Assembly (NCBI RefSeq): GCF_017830045.1
Contig: NZ_JAEDXU010000011.1
Location: 1-64,000, forward strand
From: Enterococcus larvae
Lineage (GTDB): Bacteria > Bacillota > Bacilli > Lactobacillales > Enterococcaceae
Direction of reading: 5' to 3'
DNA: 64,000 bases
Position numbers and translations under genes: made by a program. Below are positions 54,591 to 63,605 of this stretch, in pieces; position 1 is the stretch's first letter, and every line of letters starts with the position of its first letter. The notes beneath the pieces are model-generated. The model was not told the origin of the DNA and did not search any database. It saw only the letters and a list, made by a program, of their open reading frames with translations.

Positions 54591-55007
54591 ATGGAATGGA
54601 ATGAGAAGTTTTCCAGAGAAAATCAGCCGGAAATAGCCGATGTTGCTGAGTATATCGATACGAAGGAATGGGATGTACTTTTTCATGAGTTGACTGAAGT
54701 GATTGGCGCTAAGCCTAAGCTGGAGCATAGTCGGTGTTCGATCCCTGGTTGGAATATGAAGTTCAAGAAAAAGGGAAAAAACTTATGCACAGCTTATCCA
54801 CAGGAAGGGAAAGTTCAGGTGTTGATCATTGCCAATCAGCAGTATCAAGCCGAAATCGAGGCATTGATTGCAGTATCTGATAACCGAATCCAGCTGGCTT
54901 ATGAAAAATATGATTTTTTAAACGGTGGTAAATGGTTAGTTTTTGATATTGATAGTGAGGAGCTATTGAGGGATGCACTGAAGCTGATCCAGTTTCGTTT
55001 GTTATAA
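54591..55007 (+). CDS. DUF3788 family protein
   Basis: This 138-residue cytoplasmic protein has the DUF3788 features PGWNMKFKKKGKNLCTAYPQEG and KWLVFDIDSEELLRDALKLI. The function is unknown. It often neighbours acetyltransferases or regulators, and here follows a GNAT gene with AGGAGG upstream. Confidence 0.8.
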   Translation: MEWNEKFSRENQPEIADVAEYIDTKEWDVLFHELTEVIGAKPKLEHSRCSIPGWNMKFKKKGKNLCTAYPQEGKVQVLIIANQQYQAEIEALIAVSDNRIQLAYEKYDFLNGGKWLVFDIDSEELLRDALKLIQFRLL

Positions 55008-55065
55008 ATAAAGAAGGTCTGAAAACAATGAGTTAGTTCCGTTGCTTTCAAGCCTTCTTTATTTT
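55007..55065 (+). terminator. Terminator after the DUF3788 gene
   Basis: AATAAAGAAGG pairs with CCTTCTTTATT with further inner pairing, followed by TTGG; the T tract is partly in the stem. Confidence 0.75.
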
Positions 55066-55209
55066 GGTATCTAAATGAAGAGGCGCCAGAGATGTTTGGG
55101 ACCTAGGTTGGAGAAAGTTCCGTGTCATTTTCAGTCTCAGGCACGATGAAACAACAGCTGATTTCCTATAAAATAGAGCTATAAGAAGGAAGCGTTGGAG
55201 GGATGACAA

Positions 55210-55437
55210 ATGAGAAGACTACAAAAAGCAACAACAGCTATCATGGTATCGATCGGGATCATTTGTGTTCTGGGGATGGCCGGTGTTGGAGCACTGGAAA
55301 TCAGAAGCTCCATGAATGACCTGAGAAGCGAGATCACCTCGACGGTCAAAGGGATGCGAGAAGAAGGACGCGAGTTGAAATATACGATACGAGATGAAGT
55401 GGAAGATTTTAAGGAAACGATCAGATCCTTAAAATAG
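55210..55437 (+). CDS. Small single-span membrane protein
   Basis: This 75-residue protein has one membrane helix (TTAIMVSIGIICVLGMAGVG) followed by a charged amphipathic helix, likely coiled coil (EITSTVKGMREEGRELKYTI). GGAGGGATGACAA precedes the ATG. No family recognised; it may be a stress-type membrane protein. Confidence 0.6.
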   Translation: MRRLQKATTAIMVSIGIICVLGMAGVGALEIRSSMNDLRSEITSTVKGMREEGRELKYTIRDEVEDFKETIRSLK

Positions 55438-55522
55438 TGAAGTGTGGATAGATTTTTGATATAGATAGCGATTTGATCCGAAGGAGAAAGATAAACTTTT
55501 GAATAATTAAAGATAAAGAAAT

Positions 55523-55566
55523 ACCTCTGTTTGTTCGGTAAGCCGAAGCAGCAGAGGTGTTTTTCT
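55523..55566. terminator. Bidirectional terminator
   Basis: ACCTCTG pairs with CAGAGGT with inner TCGG/CCGA pairing, with T-rich flanks on both strands. It serves the gene at 55210 and the convergent gene at 55573. Confidence 0.8.
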
Positions 55567-55572
55567 GTTTAT

Positions 55573-56115
55573 CTAATCTAAAAAATTCTTTATCTCCCTA
55601 TCAGTCATAAAGACGCTTAACAGGGCGATAAGTTGTTCTTTTGAGTTGGGACCAAGCGTAGGTTCAGGTGTATAGCTCTCCCATTTTTCTGCCGCAGCAT
55701 AAACATAGGTTGACCAGTTAGGGTTGAGTATCCGCCCATTTCTGATGGCTGTTATGTAGCGCTCTTTCAATAGGAAGTCGAAGGCTTTTTTATATTCCGT
55801 TTGCTTCATGAAGGAAACGGCTTTGAGCTCGATCGTCTCCATTTCGTTTTGTTCTAATAGCTGGTAGATCTGTTTTGCCTGGGCGTTCATAGGTTTCTGT
55901 TTCTTGTATTTCTTTATAAGATAATAAGCCTCCGGAGATAAGTAGGTTGTTCGATTTTTATGGGACTTGCAATAGAATAATTCGTGTTTATCAATTAAAT
56001 TTGTAGCATCAGACCAACTGAATCCTAAATCAGTAATGTTAGGCATCGTCGATGTAGAGTTACAGGTCAGCAGTCCGAAATGGGCTAAATGTTCTTTTAA
56101 TGATTTATCGGTCAC
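55573..56115 (-). CDS. Hypothetical protein, possible winged-helix fold
   Basis: This 180-residue cytoplasmic protein has no signal sequence. The segment from about 75 to 150 (KQIYQLLEQNEMETIELKAV, KKAFDFLLKERYITAIRNGR) looks like a winged helix as found in AlkZ-related proteins, but I cannot confirm a family. GGAGAG precedes the ATG. It stands alone, divergent from rplM. Confidence 0.6.
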   Translation of the reverse strand: MTDKSLKEHLAHFGLLTCNSTSTMPNITDLGFSWSDATNLIDKHELFYCKSHKNRTTYLSPEAYYLIKKYKKQKPMNAQAKQIYQLLEQNEMETIELKAVSFMKQTEYKKAFDFLLKERYITAIRNGRILNPNWSTYVYAAAEKWESYTPEPTLGPNSKEQLIALLSVFMTDREIKNFLD

Positions 56116-56232
56116 AGCAGCAGCTCTCCTTTTTATTTATTATATCATGTCTTTGGTAGCGAGAAATATTCCCTCTTCAGTAAATACTCTGAAAAAAATT
56201 CATGAAAAGTAAAGAAAAAGGCTTGAAAATCA

Positions 56233-56261
56233 TTGACTTTATGCGAGATAGACGGTATTAT
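56233..56261 (+). promoter_or_regulatory. rplM-rpsI promoter
   Basis: TTGACT, a 17-base spacer and TATTAT lie about 85 bases before the rplM start. Confidence 0.85.
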
Positions 56262-56274
56262 GTTAAATGGTATT

Positions 56275-56317
56275 GTTTGCCCCACAAGAGCCCCGGAAAC
56301 TCAAGTGTAAGTCAAAC
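56275..56317 (+). ncRNA. Structured leader, candidate ribosomal protein L13 leader
   Basis: GTTTG and CAAAC enclose nested CAC-AA-GAG and CTC-AA-GTG arms around CCCCGGAAA. The position directly before rplM fits the L13 autoregulatory leader of firmicutes; the assignment is from location and symmetry. Confidence 0.6.
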
Positions 56318-56345
56318 ATCGAATCGAAAATTGGAGGAAAAAAAC

Positions 56346-56789
56346 GTGCGTACAACATATATGGCCAAAGCTGGCGAAGTAGAACGTAAATGGTACGTAG
56401 TAGATGCAACTGATGTTCCTTTGGGACGCCTTTCAACAGTTGTAGCATCTGTGCTACGTGGAAAAAATAAACCAACATTCACACCACATGTGGATACTGG
56501 AGATTTTGTAATTGTAATCAATGCTGACAAAGTGAAATTAACTGGTAAAAAAGCGACTGACAAGATTTACTACCGTCACAGCCAATACCCAGGTGGTTTG
56601 AAGTCTGTTACTGCTGGTGAACTGCGTGAGAAAAACTCTCGTCGTCTAATCGAAAATTCTGTAAAAGGTATGCTTCCTAAAAACACTTTAGGCCGTAAAC
56701 AATTTACTAAATTGAACGTATATGGTGAAGCTGAGCATCCACATGCTGCACAACAACCAGAAGTTTTAGATATCACAAACCTAATTTAA
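56346..56789 (+). CDS. rplM: 50S ribosomal protein L13
   Basis: This 147-residue L13 starts at GTG 56346 ([20 protein letters not shown]) behind TTGGAGG; the longer open frame is not used. The motifs [20 protein letters not shown] and [10 protein letters not shown] are typical. It pairs with rpsI 13 bases later. Codon use is highly biased, as expected of a strongly expressed gene. Confidence 0.97.
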   Translation: MRTTYMAKAGEVERKWYVVDATDVPLGRLSTVVASVLRGKNKPTFTPHVDTGDFVIVINADKVKLTGKKATDKIYYRHSQYPGGLKSVTAGELREKNSRRLIENSVKGMLPKNTLGRKQFTKLNVYGEAEHPHAAQQPEVLDITNLI

Positions 56790-56802
56790 GGAGGAAAATT
56801 CA

Positions 56803-57195
56803 TTGGCACAAGTACAATATATCGGCACTGGCCGTCGTAAAAATGCAGTTGCCCGCGTACGTTTAGTACCAGGTACTGGTAAAATTACTGTAAACAAAAA
56901 AGATGTTGAAGAATATATCCCACACGCTGACTTGCGTGAAGTTATCAATCAGCCTTTCGGCGTGACTGAAACAAAAGGCGCTTACGATGTTTTAGTAAAC
57001 GTTAATGGCGGTGGATACGCTGGACAATCAGGAGCTATCCGTCACGGAATCGCTCGTGCATTGCTGCAAGTAGATCCAGATTTCCGTTCAGCTCTAAAAC
57101 GCGCTGGGTTACTTACACGTGACGCACGTATGGTTGAACGTAAGAAACCAGGTCTTAAGAAAGCCCGTAAAGCTTCACAGTTCTCAAAACGTTAA
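56803..57195 (+). CDS. rpsI: 30S ribosomal protein S9
   Basis: This 130-residue S9 starts at TTG 56803 behind AAGGAGG and reads [20 protein letters not shown], ending with the basic [17 protein letters not shown] tail that reaches the P-site tRNA. It is cotranscribed with rplM. Confidence 0.97.
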   Translation: MAQVQYIGTGRRKNAVARVRLVPGTGKITVNKKDVEEYIPHADLREVINQPFGVTETKGAYDVLVNVNGGGYAGQSGAIRHGIARALLQVDPDFRSALKRAGLLTRDARMVERKKPGLKKARKASQFSKR

Positions 57196-57288
57196 TTGCT
57201 GGAGTCGTTGCGGATTTATTCGCTTACGAATACAGTATGGGACGGAGATTTCTACGGAAATCGAGTACCATTCAATTAGAATGTTTCA

Positions 57289-57322
57289 AGACACTTTCCA
57301 ATTTTTGGAAGGTGTCTTTTTT
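57289..57322 (+). terminator. rpsI terminator
   Basis: AGACACTTTCCA pairs with TGGAAGGTGTCT, followed by T residues. A near-copy ends the LXG cassette at 61627. The remaining 57323-57525 stretch holds no gene that I see. Confidence 0.92.
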
Positions 57323-57525
57323 TGTTTATTTGAATAAATAGGCTCTAGCGAACTTCAGTCTGCTGTTTAAGTAGTGGATAGAAAGTGTGCAGCTAAAAGT
57401 GATTTCTTTAGTAGCGAGGAGATAGAATTCATTTGGAGCACAAAGAGTGGATAATAAATATTTTAAAAACCGATAATGAGTTACAGTCTTCAAGTATGTA
57501 GAAGTAGATACTGAATAATGTGAAT

Positions 57526-57554
57526 TTTACTTAATTTTACAAATTTTGTATAAT
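57526..57554 (+). promoter_or_regulatory. Promoter of the LXG cassette
   Basis: TTTACT, a 17-base spacer and TATAAT lie about 110 bases before the first gene. Confidence 0.65.
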
Positions 57555-57663
57555 GTGAACAAAGAGTTTAGTACGATTACGCTAGCGCTTTAAGAAATGA
57601 AAATGATACGTATAAGTACGAACTGAATGAAGACAGTCGAAGTGAATCAAAGGAGGGGAACTA

Positions 57664-57975
57664 ATGGGAGCAATTGATGTTAATCCAATATCCGCACGTA
57701 CTCAAGCGACGAAAATTTGTCAGGCAAGTGATAGGTTGTCTATTTCAAAGACGGTAACTTTTTCAGAAAATACGACGATTTCAGGGAATAGCAATGCAAA
57801 AAGTACATTTGAATCATTGGCGAAAGGAACAATAATGGCCCAGCAACTTTTAACTCGTGATGTCCAAGCCATCCAAAGTGTGATTTCAACATTTACTCGA
57901 ACGGATGAAAAAATTAAAAATCAGTTGGAAGTATCATCTGTAAATCAATTTTTAAGTGGAGGAGCTTTTAAATGA
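57664..57975 (+). CDS. LXG-associated helical protein, TIGR04197/DUF3130 type (Lap1-like)
   Basis: This 103-residue, WXG100-sized helical protein belongs to the TIGR04197/DUF3130 type found upstream of LXG toxins. Such Lap proteins bind the LXG domain and deliver it to the type VII (Ess) secretion machine. It lacks a signal peptide. AAAGGAGGGG precedes the ATG, and the stop overlaps the next start (ATGA). Confidence 0.85.
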   Translation: MGAIDVNPISARTQATKICQASDRLSISKTVTFSENTTISGNSNAKSTFESLAKGTIMAQQLLTRDVQAIQSVISTFTRTDEKIKNQLEVSSVNQFLSGGAFK

Positions 57976-58316
57976 GATTAGATGAGATTCGTTTAAAAAG
58001 AAGGAAAAACGAAGAGGCTCAAGATGAATTATTGCTAAGTCGAAAGAAATTTGAATTTCAACAGGATGAGATAAGACAAACTTATTTCCACAACCGACAA
58101 TTGAAAGAGGAAGTGTTGGAATATTTTTATGGTGAACCGGAGCAATACTTATTTGAGGATGGGTTGGAAGAAACACGTAGAGATGAAGATAGATTCTTAG
58201 AGAGTAGTGAAAAAATTTCGGGATTTCTTTCAAAAGAAAGCATGCGTTTATCAGAAGAAAATGAGACCTTGTATGAGGAAGAACGCAAAGAACTAAAGGA
58301 GAGCAAACATGGTTAA
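57972..58316 (+). CDS. LXG-associated helical protein, DUF3958 type (Lap2-like)
   Basis: This 114-residue, highly charged helical protein (LDEIRLKRRKNEEAQDELL, LEYFYGEPEQYLFEDG) matches the DUF3958 partner that accompanies TIGR04197 proteins. It is probably a second targeting factor for the toxin. It overlaps both neighbours, so all three are translationally coupled. Confidence 0.85.
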   Translation: MRLDEIRLKRRKNEEAQDELLLSRKKFEFQQDEIRQTYFHNRQLKEEVLEYFYGEPEQYLFEDGLEETRRDEDRFLESSEKISGFLSKESMRLSEENETLYEEERKELKESKHG

Positions 58317-59805
58317 AATGAATCTAGGAGAGGTGCGGACACAAACTGCAGACATTAAATCTTATTGCAGAGCTTTGAGAGAAGGTGCAAATAATTTAAA
58401 TTCTGTAGCATCAGCTATTGGGTTGGAAATAGGGATAAGCGGCAAAACGGGTAACTCAATTAAATCATATTTGTCATCTATGTATCCTGCGTTAGCAAAA
58501 ACGATGATCATGCATGCGGACGGTATTGAGGAAGCGAATCAGGCTTATGTAGATGGTTATGTTTCGATGTGCGGAGGGAAATCTTTAGATTCTGAAGTGT
58601 TAGAAAAGCAAATTGCAAGTTATGATTCATCTATTCAGAGTCTGGAATCATCTAAAGCAAGTCAAGAACAGTGGTATAGGGGCCAAGATATTGCAACAAA
58701 AGGAGCGATTCGTGAGGAATATCAAGAGTATATAAATAGCTTAGCATCCTCTATTGCAACTAATGAAAAAGAAAGAGGCAAATTAAAAGAGAAGTTGGAT
58801 AAGCTGCTCACTTTTAATGGGCAGTCTTCCGCTTATTTTAGTATTACAGAAGAAACTAAGGGTTTGATGAATGAAGGTTTGTCGTTACTGGGGGGAGATA
58901 TTTCAACTGGAAAAATTGGAACTGGATCTTGGAATGGACAAGGATTTACAAAAATAGAAACTAATTGGCAAACACGGGTACATGAAACCTGGGAAGAATT
59001 GAAGGAGCCAGAAATATTTAAGGAGCCATATGGTGGGGATCAAGGTTCAGCGCGTTATGCAACTGGTGAGGAAAAAGAAAGAATTTATGAAATTATCAGG
59101 CAGTACTACCCAAATATGACTGAAGATGAAATGAAAATACTTCTTAGCAGATTAAACAATGAGGGATGTGGATATGTTGCGATTACTAACTCGTTATTTA
59201 TTCAATATAAAGGAAAAGAAGAGGAGTTTGAAAAGACTTTTGGTTTTCCAATGTTTCGGACTAGCGCTTCTGGTAAGAAGGAATATAATTTTAATGCACT
59301 AATTGTTGATTTATACTGTGCAACAGACAACCATAACGCAGATAAGTTTCTTTGGTTTACGATAGGAGATAAAGTTAATAAGTTTGAAGACTATGATAAA
59401 ACAGATGGAGATAAAAAAGATTATAAGATTACTGAGGATCAGACGGGTAGTGGAACTAATTCAGATAATCGTAATTATAGAATTCAAAAATATTTGGATG
59501 ATCATAACGCAGGAATAAGTGCTTCCGTTGATTCTGGTCATAAAATATCAGTAAATTCTTATAATGATTTGCTGAAAAAAGGAGATGTAATGGTTAAAAT
59601 CTATGAAGGAGAAACCATTTATAAGGAAAGTGATAACGGAGAATTGTCAGAATACATGACTATGGGGAAAAATGAAGGACATATCATGGCTGTTACTGGG
59701 ATAGACGATCAAGGTAATTTAATCGTTTCTTCGTGGGGGGAACGGTATATAATAAAGACAAAGGAATGTAAAAACGGAGATCTAGAGGTAATCACTTATG
59801 AATAA
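58309..59805 (+). CDS. LXG-domain type VII effector with papain-like (C39-type) C-terminus
   Basis: This 498-residue polymorphic toxin has an LXG domain at about 1-200 (MNLGEVRTQTADIKSYCRAL start, long helices) that targets it for type VII secretion. A linker follows, then a C-terminal domain of about 260-498 with Cys287 (NNEGCGYVAI), His458 (EGHIMAVTG) and Asn470/Trp476 (DDQGNLIVSSWGE). That order fits the C39/papain-like fold, so it may be a cysteine protease or a related amidase or transglutaminase-type toxin. It has no signal peptide. GGAG precedes ATG 58309, inside the previous gene. The next gene overlaps it by 8 bases. Confidence 0.85.
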   Translation: MVKMNLGEVRTQTADIKSYCRALREGANNLNSVASAIGLEIGISGKTGNSIKSYLSSMYPALAKTMIMHADGIEEANQAYVDGYVSMCGGKSLDSEVLEKQIASYDSSIQSLESSKASQEQWYRGQDIATKGAIREEYQEYINSLASSIATNEKERGKLKEKLDKLLTFNGQSSAYFSITEETKGLMNEGLSLLGGDISTGKIGTGSWNGQGFTKIETNWQTRVHETWEELKEPEIFKEPYGGDQGSARYATGEEKERIYEIIRQYYPNMTEDEMKILLSRLNNEGCGYVAITNSLFIQYKGKEEEFEKTFGFPMFRTSASGKKEYNFNALIVDLYCATDNHNADKFLWFTIGDKVNKFEDYDKTDGDKKDYKITEDQTGSGTNSDNRNYRIQKYLDDHNAGISASVDSGHKISVNSYNDLLKKGDVMVKIYEGETIYKESDNGELSEYMTMGKNEGHIMAVTGIDDQGNLIVSSWGERYIIKTKECKNGDLEVITYE

Positions 59806-60604
59806 AAAAAAGTCTTTAGGCTTAATTTGTATTCTAACGACACTACTAATATTTTCTGGTTGCTTTTCACAGAAAAAGGAGGAAGATAGCATGGATCAAG
59901 AAGCTTTGAAAAATAATGGACTTCTAAATCCCAGTGTAGAAGAGATCAAAACGCAATCTTATCCCGATTATTATGATCTTAAGGAAGCTAAACGAAAAGG
60001 GATGGCTTCAGGAGAAGAGTTAAATAGTAATTTTCAAGTTGTTCATAATATGTACAAAAGGATTCTTGAAAATTATCTAGTAGGGATTCTCCCAATTGTA
60101 AAAGTTGATGCGGAATTAAAGAATAATTCTTTATATTTTCCATCTGTCCCTGAGGAGAAAAAAGATTTTTATCAAGGAACCTCTGGGTTGAATACACACT
60201 ATTTTTATTTAAGAAATAATATTTACGTAGAAAGACTGTCACAGGGAAATATTGATACTTTTTTAGAAAAAGCAGAGGACTCTAATTTTGCATCTGATTC
60301 TAGTTTGATTGCAATTGTAAAGAAGACATTTTTAATGGTTATAAGGCAGAAAGAGAGCGAGATAGAATATGCAAGTTATGACCGGTCATTAAAACCAAAT
60401 GCTTTGAATGAAGCTGTGGTTTTAGAGGTTGCCTATCAAAACGAGTATGATCAGGAAGGAAATTCTTTAGATGGAGAGACAGATGATAAACGATTGACTT
60501 TTTTGTCTGAGGTGTTTGTTCCAAACGCGGAAAAAGAATTATCAGAAAATAATGAAGGTATTCCTGTTACAGTTCTATTTACTGAAAACCTTAATATAAA
60601 ATAA
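59798..60604 (+). CDS. Lipoprotein, candidate immunity protein 1 for the LXG toxin
   Basis: This 268-residue lipoprotein (lipobox IFSGC) overlaps the toxin gene, the usual place for immunity genes. It shares segments with the next lipoprotein: a YPDYYDLKEAKRKG motif near residue 50 and YFYLRNNIYVERLS near 140. A surface-exposed immunity protein suggests that the toxin acts outside the cytoplasmic membrane. The family is not recognised. Confidence 0.7.
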   Translation: MNKKKSLGLICILTTLLIFSGCFSQKKEEDSMDQEALKNNGLLNPSVEEIKTQSYPDYYDLKEAKRKGMASGEELNSNFQVVHNMYKRILENYLVGILPIVKVDAELKNNSLYFPSVPEEKKDFYQGTSGLNTHYFYLRNNIYVERLSQGNIDTFLEKAEDSNFASDSSLIAIVKKTFLMVIRQKESEIEYASYDRSLKPNALNEAVVLEVAYQNEYDQEGNSLDGETDDKRLTFLSEVFVPNAEKELSENNEGIPVTVLFTENLNIK

Positions 60605-60670
60605 TTGTTTACTTTATAAATATCACGCAATAGATCAATATCATTAAAGTATGAGAAATTGGGGTATGCT

Positions 60671-61414
60671 ATGCCGATTAAAAATTCCGTGAATAGAAAA
60701 ATTCTAACTGTTTTCATTTTATCGCTCTTATTTATAAGTGGCTGTAGTTTAAGACCACCAATGAAATCAATAAGCGAAATTAGTTCAGAAATCTATCCGT
60801 TAGACTTCGATTTAGAGGAAGCAGAGGAAAAAGGGATTGGCAAGAAGGAAGACTATTTTTTGGTTCAAAAGAATTATTTGAACTATTTGAGTATCTATTT
60901 GAATAGTCTGTATGATTTTAAGGAAATAGATAAAACGCTTAAAGAAAATGACTTTGAATTACTAAAAGAAAAGCCGTATTATTTTCGCATTTCCGAGCTG
61001 GGCTCAGAGTATATTTACTTGCGGAATAATGTCCATTGCGAACGGTTGACAGAAGAACAGATAGTATCTCTGAAGGATAGTGAGAATCTGAATGAGGATC
61101 AAGGAATTGATTTAGTGAAAAATACGTATGTAGAGGTTCTTTCGGTAAAGCCTGACAATTTTGCAAATACATCTAAATTGTCTTATACGCAAGGCAGCAA
61201 TATAGAGAATGTAGTTGAAAACACAGCGTTGGTTTTCTATGTAAATTATAAGACACCTGTATTTAATTCAAAGGATAAAGAGAGCTATGTTGAAATAAAT
61301 AAAAAAAATAAATTGGTTTTAGAATCAATTTCTAAAGATGTGTCTAGTGCGCTAAGTAAAGAATTGAGAGAAAAAATATATGTTTTTTATGCCGGATGGT
61401 ATCCAATGACTTGA
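60671..61414 (+). CDS. Lipoprotein, candidate immunity protein 2
   Basis: This 247-residue paralogue of the preceding lipoprotein has lipobox FISGC, YPLDFDLEEAEEKG and YIYLRNNVHCERLT. It may be a spare immunity protein protecting against a related toxin variant, as often seen beside polymorphic toxins. ATG 60671 has only a weak GGGG upstream. It is the last gene of the cassette. Confidence 0.7.
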   Translation: MPIKNSVNRKILTVFILSLLFISGCSLRPPMKSISEISSEIYPLDFDLEEAEEKGIGKKEDYFLVQKNYLNYLSIYLNSLYDFKEIDKTLKENDFELLKEKPYYFRISELGSEYIYLRNNVHCERLTEEQIVSLKDSENLNEDQGIDLVKNTYVEVLSVKPDNFANTSKLSYTQGSNIENVVENTALVFYVNYKTPVFNSKDKESYVEINKKNKLVLESISKDVSSALSKELREKIYVFYAGWYPMT

Positions 61415-61626
61415 CGGTTCTATAGAGAGTTATCGATAAAGATAAGAAGTGAACTGAGGGGATCGTTTCTAAGTAAATGATTCTATTTCATTACGAATAA
61501 TCAAAAATCTGATAGTGTGCGGTGAAATGACCTGCTGAAGTTTCACAGGACTTGTGAATGGTAAGCTCTTAAGAGAGATCGGATTTTAGCACATGAAGTT
61601 ATGTCAGTATGTATGTAATGCATTTA

Positions 61627-61662
61627 AGACACTTTCCATATTTTGGATGGTGTCTTTTTTTC
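61627..61662 (+). terminator. Terminator at the end of the LXG cassette
   Basis: AGACACTTTCCAT pairs with ATGGTGTCT-type sequence, followed by T residues. It is nearly the same as the rpsI terminator at 57289, with three differences over about 36 bases. The 61415-61626 stretch has no gene that I can see. Confidence 0.88.
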
Positions 61663-61778
61663 AGATCGAGAATCTTACCTTCTCAACAACCGAAGAAATG
61701 CTATAATAAACCTAATAAAATACATAATTGTAAAACTACAGAAAATCAACTACTATTCCTTAAAAGTGAGGTGCATGA

Positions 61779-63488
61779 ATGAAATTGAATAGAGGCAAAG
61801 AACTCATTATCAAAAAAAATCAGTCACTTTCACCAATAAAGTCTGAAGCAGGATTACCGGTGGAGCTCGCTGATCGTTTTGAGCTTTATCCGGAAAATAA
61901 GCGGCGTCCCGTGAATAAGACCCTGTTTCGAAATGATTATTTTCAATTGACCTGCAACATGAGGGATCATTCTATGGCCATCTCATCTAGGGGCGACCTT
62001 GTCTACTCGGCAATACCTTACGATACAGCAAGGAATTATATTCAGCGTGCAGCGATCCAATACCTGCTCCATCCGGAAGAGGTACGTCATTACATAGAAA
62101 TGCATAAACCAAACATAGAGCAATACTTGGTGTTGAGCATTTTTCAAGTAACGAAAAAGCGAGTAAGTAAAGACTCCCCTGAAGTTGTTCAAGCCTATAA
62201 TGCAATTGTTCAAAACCCGTTACTTGAGATTCAAGTTTTGGGACGATTGCTGCAGCATGACGAAACAGGCCCGCTTTCAGCCAATCTGGCTGGGAAGTTC
62301 TTGTTTAGTGAAAATGTAAAAACAGGAATTGCCGGTTATGTTTCTGAATATCTTAACTTTGTTGTTCAGCTTACACAAGCCTTGCCGCTAACGACAGATG
62401 GAAAAAATATGAAGCTGCTGGAATCAACGATATCAGACGCTTCCCTAGATGATGAGATGCATAAGCAACTAACCTTTGACTCGGATATTGCTCCGGCATT
62501 GGATCTGCTTCCGCAAGAAGTGAAACAAAATATTGAGCGTTCGATCATCAACACCACCCAGCCGATGCTTACCAATAACCAACCGCTTTTACGCTCAGAG
62601 TTCGGAAAGGAATTATCCGATGTTCGAAAAAATTATGTGGCGCATAGTGTCGATCCTCAAGAATTAAAGCAATATTTTGAAAATGTTCTGCCGACAGAAA
62701 GTACGAATATAGTCAATGTCGTTTCAGATATGCATATCATCGATGGGAAGTTTCCCTTCAGTAACAAGCATTTTAATATCTTGGCTGGAGATGTGATGGA
62801 TTCACATATGACGAATGAAAAAATAAGCGGTATCTATGTGATAGGAAACCATGAGTTGGCTGCTGTCTTGCCGGAAAATCCAGATGTGAATAGTGAAGAG
62901 TGGCAAAAATGGGCTCCTTTCTCTAACTATGAATGGTTTAAGCTTATAAGAGAGAGCCCGGATGATGCATGGCCTCTTTTGCCTGTGGGGGATCACCAGT
63001 ATTATGAAGTCGTGAAAAGTGAGATTGAGAAACGTTTCCCAAAAATGCAGGTGCTTAATAATAGTAGCACGGTCCATGGCGGCATTCGCTACATCGGTCT
63101 TACGATTCCTGTCGCATTGGTCAAACGAAGGAAGAAACTGCAAAGCTTTATTTTGAAATCCCTGAAGAAACTGCTTGGTAAGGAACAAGATATACCTACG
63201 GTGATCGTTTCCCATGCCCCGCTATTTAATGAGTTGAGTAGGCTATCGCCACGAAGTAAGTCCTATAGCAAGGAGTATGTTTGCACAGAACCGGCGATTG
63301 AACAATTATTTGAACAATACAATATCATCGGTGCTATTCACGGCCATCATCATATCCCTGCTGCCTTTGGTCGATATAAAGTAGTAGAGTTTGCCGGCAA
63401 AGAGCGGTTTGTCGTCTGTTCTATTTATTCTGATATGAACACTGGATTTGAGTTGATGAGCTTGATTGATGGTAGTCTGGAAAATTAG
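61779..63488 (+). CDS. Calcineurin-like metallophosphoesterase
   Basis: This 569-residue cytoplasmic protein has a C-terminal (about 300-569) metallophosphoesterase domain with metal-binding motifs VVSDMHII, LAGDVMDSH, VIGNHELA, IVSHAP and GAIHGHHHIPA. The N-terminal 300 residues are an unrecognised, mostly helical region. The substrate is unknown. GTGAGGTG precedes ATG 61779, and TATAAT lies about 75 bases upstream. Confidence 0.85.
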   Translation: MKLNRGKELIIKKNQSLSPIKSEAGLPVELADRFELYPENKRRPVNKTLFRNDYFQLTCNMRDHSMAISSRGDLVYSAIPYDTARNYIQRAAIQYLLHPEEVRHYIEMHKPNIEQYLVLSIFQVTKKRVSKDSPEVVQAYNAIVQNPLLEIQVLGRLLQHDETGPLSANLAGKFLFSENVKTGIAGYVSEYLNFVVQLTQALPLTTDGKNMKLLESTISDASLDDEMHKQLTFDSDIAPALDLLPQEVKQNIERSIINTTQPMLTNNQPLLRSEFGKELSDVRKNYVAHSVDPQELKQYFENVLPTESTNIVNVVSDMHIIDGKFPFSNKHFNILAGDVMDSHMTNEKISGIYVIGNHELAAVLPENPDVNSEEWQKWAPFSNYEWFKLIRESPDDAWPLLPVGDHQYYEVVKSEIEKRFPKMQVLNNSSTVHGGIRYIGLTIPVALVKRRKKLQSFILKSLKKLLGKEQDIPTVIVSHAPLFNELSRLSPRSKSYSKEYVCTEPAIEQLFEQYNIIGAIHGHHHIPAAFGRYKVVEFAGKERFVVCSIYSDMNTGFELMSLIDGSLEN

Positions 63489-63567
63489 AGAATAGAATAT
63501 ATTTGTTGAACTGGCAGCTGATATTTCTTGAAAATGCACAGAAATTGTATGTAGCAGATTATAAGAT

Positions 63568-63604
63568 AAGCCTTGAAGATAAATCGTCTTCAAGGCTTAT
63601 TTGC
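63568..63604. terminator. Bidirectional terminator
   Basis: TAAGCCTTGAAGA pairs with TCTTCAAGGCTTA around TAAATCG, with T-rich flanks on both strands. Confidence 0.85.
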
Positions 63605-63605
63605 G

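Noticed and set aside
56202-56345. In-frame extension of rplM from an upstream ATG
   Set aside because: L13 proteins begin at [15 protein letters not shown], and TTGGAGG supports GTG 56346; the upstream part is the structured leader.
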